The position numbers and the translations under genes are program-made. From Asaia bogorensis (GTDB lineage Bacteria > Pseudomonadota > Alphaproteobacteria > Acetobacterales > Acetobacteraceae): a DNA stretch of 21,911 nt. Numbering within the stretch: position 1 is the first letter of the stretch; the number at the start of each line of letters is the position of its first letter. Under the pieces are notes generated by a model, which searched no databases, was not told where the DNA came from, and saw only the letters and a list, made by a program, of their open reading frames with translations. This document shows positions 21,150-21,911 of this stretch, piece after piece. The stretch spans positions 1-21,911 of the forward strand of contig CAMBXJ010000013.1 in the NCBI GenBank assembly GCA_945871455.1, given 5' to 3'.

Positions 21150-21911
21150 TCAAGCCAGGGCGCGGACATGCAGCGCGCGCCGCAAGGTGCGGGCGCGCAT
21201 CAGCAGAAACACGGCGATCGCGGTGTTCACGGCGTTCCAAATCATGCCGTTCGCGAATGCGGCTGTGTAGGATCCGGTCAGATCGAAGATCGCCCCGGAC
21301 ATCCATCCGCCAAGGGCCATGCCGAGAATCGTCATCATCATGACCAGACCGACCCGCCCGCCGGCCTCATTCGCCGGATAGCACTCCCGTATGATGATCG
21401 CATAACTCGGCACCAGACCACCCTGGAACAGCCCGAACAGCGCCGAAATCACATAAAGCGAGGTCAGTCCGTCGGACAGCAGGTAGAAACCCAACGCCAT
21501 CATCTGCGCGGCGGACCCGATGGTCAGCGTGGCCAGACCGCCCAACTTGTCCGCGATAAAGCCCGATGCCACCCGGCTGATAATGCCGAAGCCGAGCATC
21601 AGCGACAGCATCTGGGCGCCGCGGGCGACGCCATAGCCCAGGTCGCCGCAATAGGCGACGATATGGACCTGCGGCATCGACATCGCCACGCAGCAGGTGA
21701 CCCCGGCCACCGCCAGCAGCCCTTGCAGGACACGGGGGGACAAGCCGAGGGTGCCAAGGCGAGGACCGGCGAGCGGGGGAGCGCCGACGGGGCGGACCGG
21801 TGCCGGACTGCGCAGCAACCACGCCAGCGGCAGCATCGCGGCCAGGCAGAACAGGCCGATCGCGAAATGAGTCACGCGCCAGCCCTGGGAGCGCATCAGA
21901 TGCTCGACCAC
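21150..21911 (-). CDS. MFS transporter, C-terminal part
   Basis: The window edge cuts this gene; about 253 C-terminal residues are present. Visible parts are the end of the first half (QGWRVTHFAIGLFCLAAMLPLAWLL), a cytoplasmic loop rich in Pro and Arg, and six further membrane helices. The MFS loop motif between helices 8 and 9 is present as GFIADKLGG, and GLFQGGLVPSYAIIIRECYP and GGRVGLVMMMTILGMALGGWMSG follow. This arrangement is typical of the monocarboxylate/oxalate-formate-like MFS branch. The GTG at the window edge is probably internal rather than the start, because the GWR helix is normally preceded by six earlier helices. The substrate is unknown. The stop lies 85 bases before the cheZ start. 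Confidence 0.88.
   Translation of the reverse strand: MVEHLMRSQGWRVTHFAIGLFCLAAMLPLAWLLRSPAPVRPVGAPPLAGPRLGTLGLSPRVLQGLLAVAGVTCCVAMSMPQVHIVAYCGDLGYGVARGAQMLSLMLGFGIISRVASGFIADKLGGLATLTIGSAAQMMALGFYLLSDGLTSLYVISALFGLFQGGLVPSYAIIIRECYPANEAGGRVGLVMMMTILGMALGGWMSGAIFDLTGSYTAAFANGMIWNAVNTAIAVFLLMRARTLRRALHVRALA

Overview
The window looks like a chromosomal segment of a GC-rich alphaproteobacterium, most likely in the Rhodospirillales/Acetobacteraceae neighbourhood. The evidence is high GC codon use, a FixJ/FixK-type regulatory pair, TPR-containing class III cyclases, and a GC-rich dispersed hairpin repeat of the kind I associate with that family. No taxonomic marker gene (rRNA, tRNA) is present, so this placement is inference. 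I see no complete insertion sequence and no CRISPR array.

Layout: (1) 1-600, minus: the 5' part of a luciferase-like (LLM) monooxygenase preceded by a small VOC/glyoxalase-fold protein. (2) 601-987: no gene, but a ~260 bp nested palindromic repeat. (3) 988-4187, plus: a tightly packed operon of 6-phosphogluconate dehydrogenase, gluconokinase, a XylB-like sugar 1-dehydrogenase and a hydroxypyruvate/glyoxylate-type 2-hydroxyacid dehydrogenase. The first three overlap by ATGA junctions. Together they suggest oxidation of a free aldose, phosphorylation of the aldonate and entry into the pentose phosphate pathway. (4) 4377-6665, plus: a BisC/TorA-type molybdoenzyme, convergent with a DMT-family (EamA) exporter at 6692-7552.

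(5) 7800-9387 is the strangest part. A four-copy 27 bp minisatellite abuts the stop of a DUF6065-like gene. That gene follows, two bases after the stop codon, a small gene encoding three near-identical 25-residue repeats. Upstream lies an unusually AT-rich 460 bp divergent regulatory region with two CRP-type palindromes (TGTGA-N6-TCACA). On its other side starts a class III adenylate/guanylate cyclase with TolB-like and TPR regions. This is my best candidate for an undescribed system: a repeat-peptide/DUF6065 pair apparently wired to cAMP signalling.

(6) 11269-15994, minus: a membrane-anchored glutamate-synthase-like FMN/3Fe-4S protein, an unrecognised 106-residue protein, a PdxJ that reads like the Bacteroidetes-type clade, and a propionyl-CoA synthetase (PrpE/ACSS3 type). 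The PrpE gene is divergent from an HSD10-type short-chain dehydrogenase at 16236-16997, and an inverted repeat sits between them. (7) 16998-17413: no intact gene; a short stretch looks like the remnant of a flavin monooxygenase.

(8) 17414-19451 is a regulatory cluster: a stand-alone receiver protein (FixT-like candidate) with an FNR/FixK-type box upstream, a FixJ-type response regulator, and a divergent FixK/FNR-type regulator lacking an N-terminal Fe-S cysteine cluster. The pattern suggests an oxygen/redox cascade, but the sensor kinase (FixL) is not in the window. (9) 19558-20118: a YdjA-type nitroreductase. (10) 20119-20473: gene-free, with a long near-perfect hairpin. (11) 20474-21911, minus: a CheZ-family phosphatase and the C-terminal half of an MFS transporter cut by the window edge.
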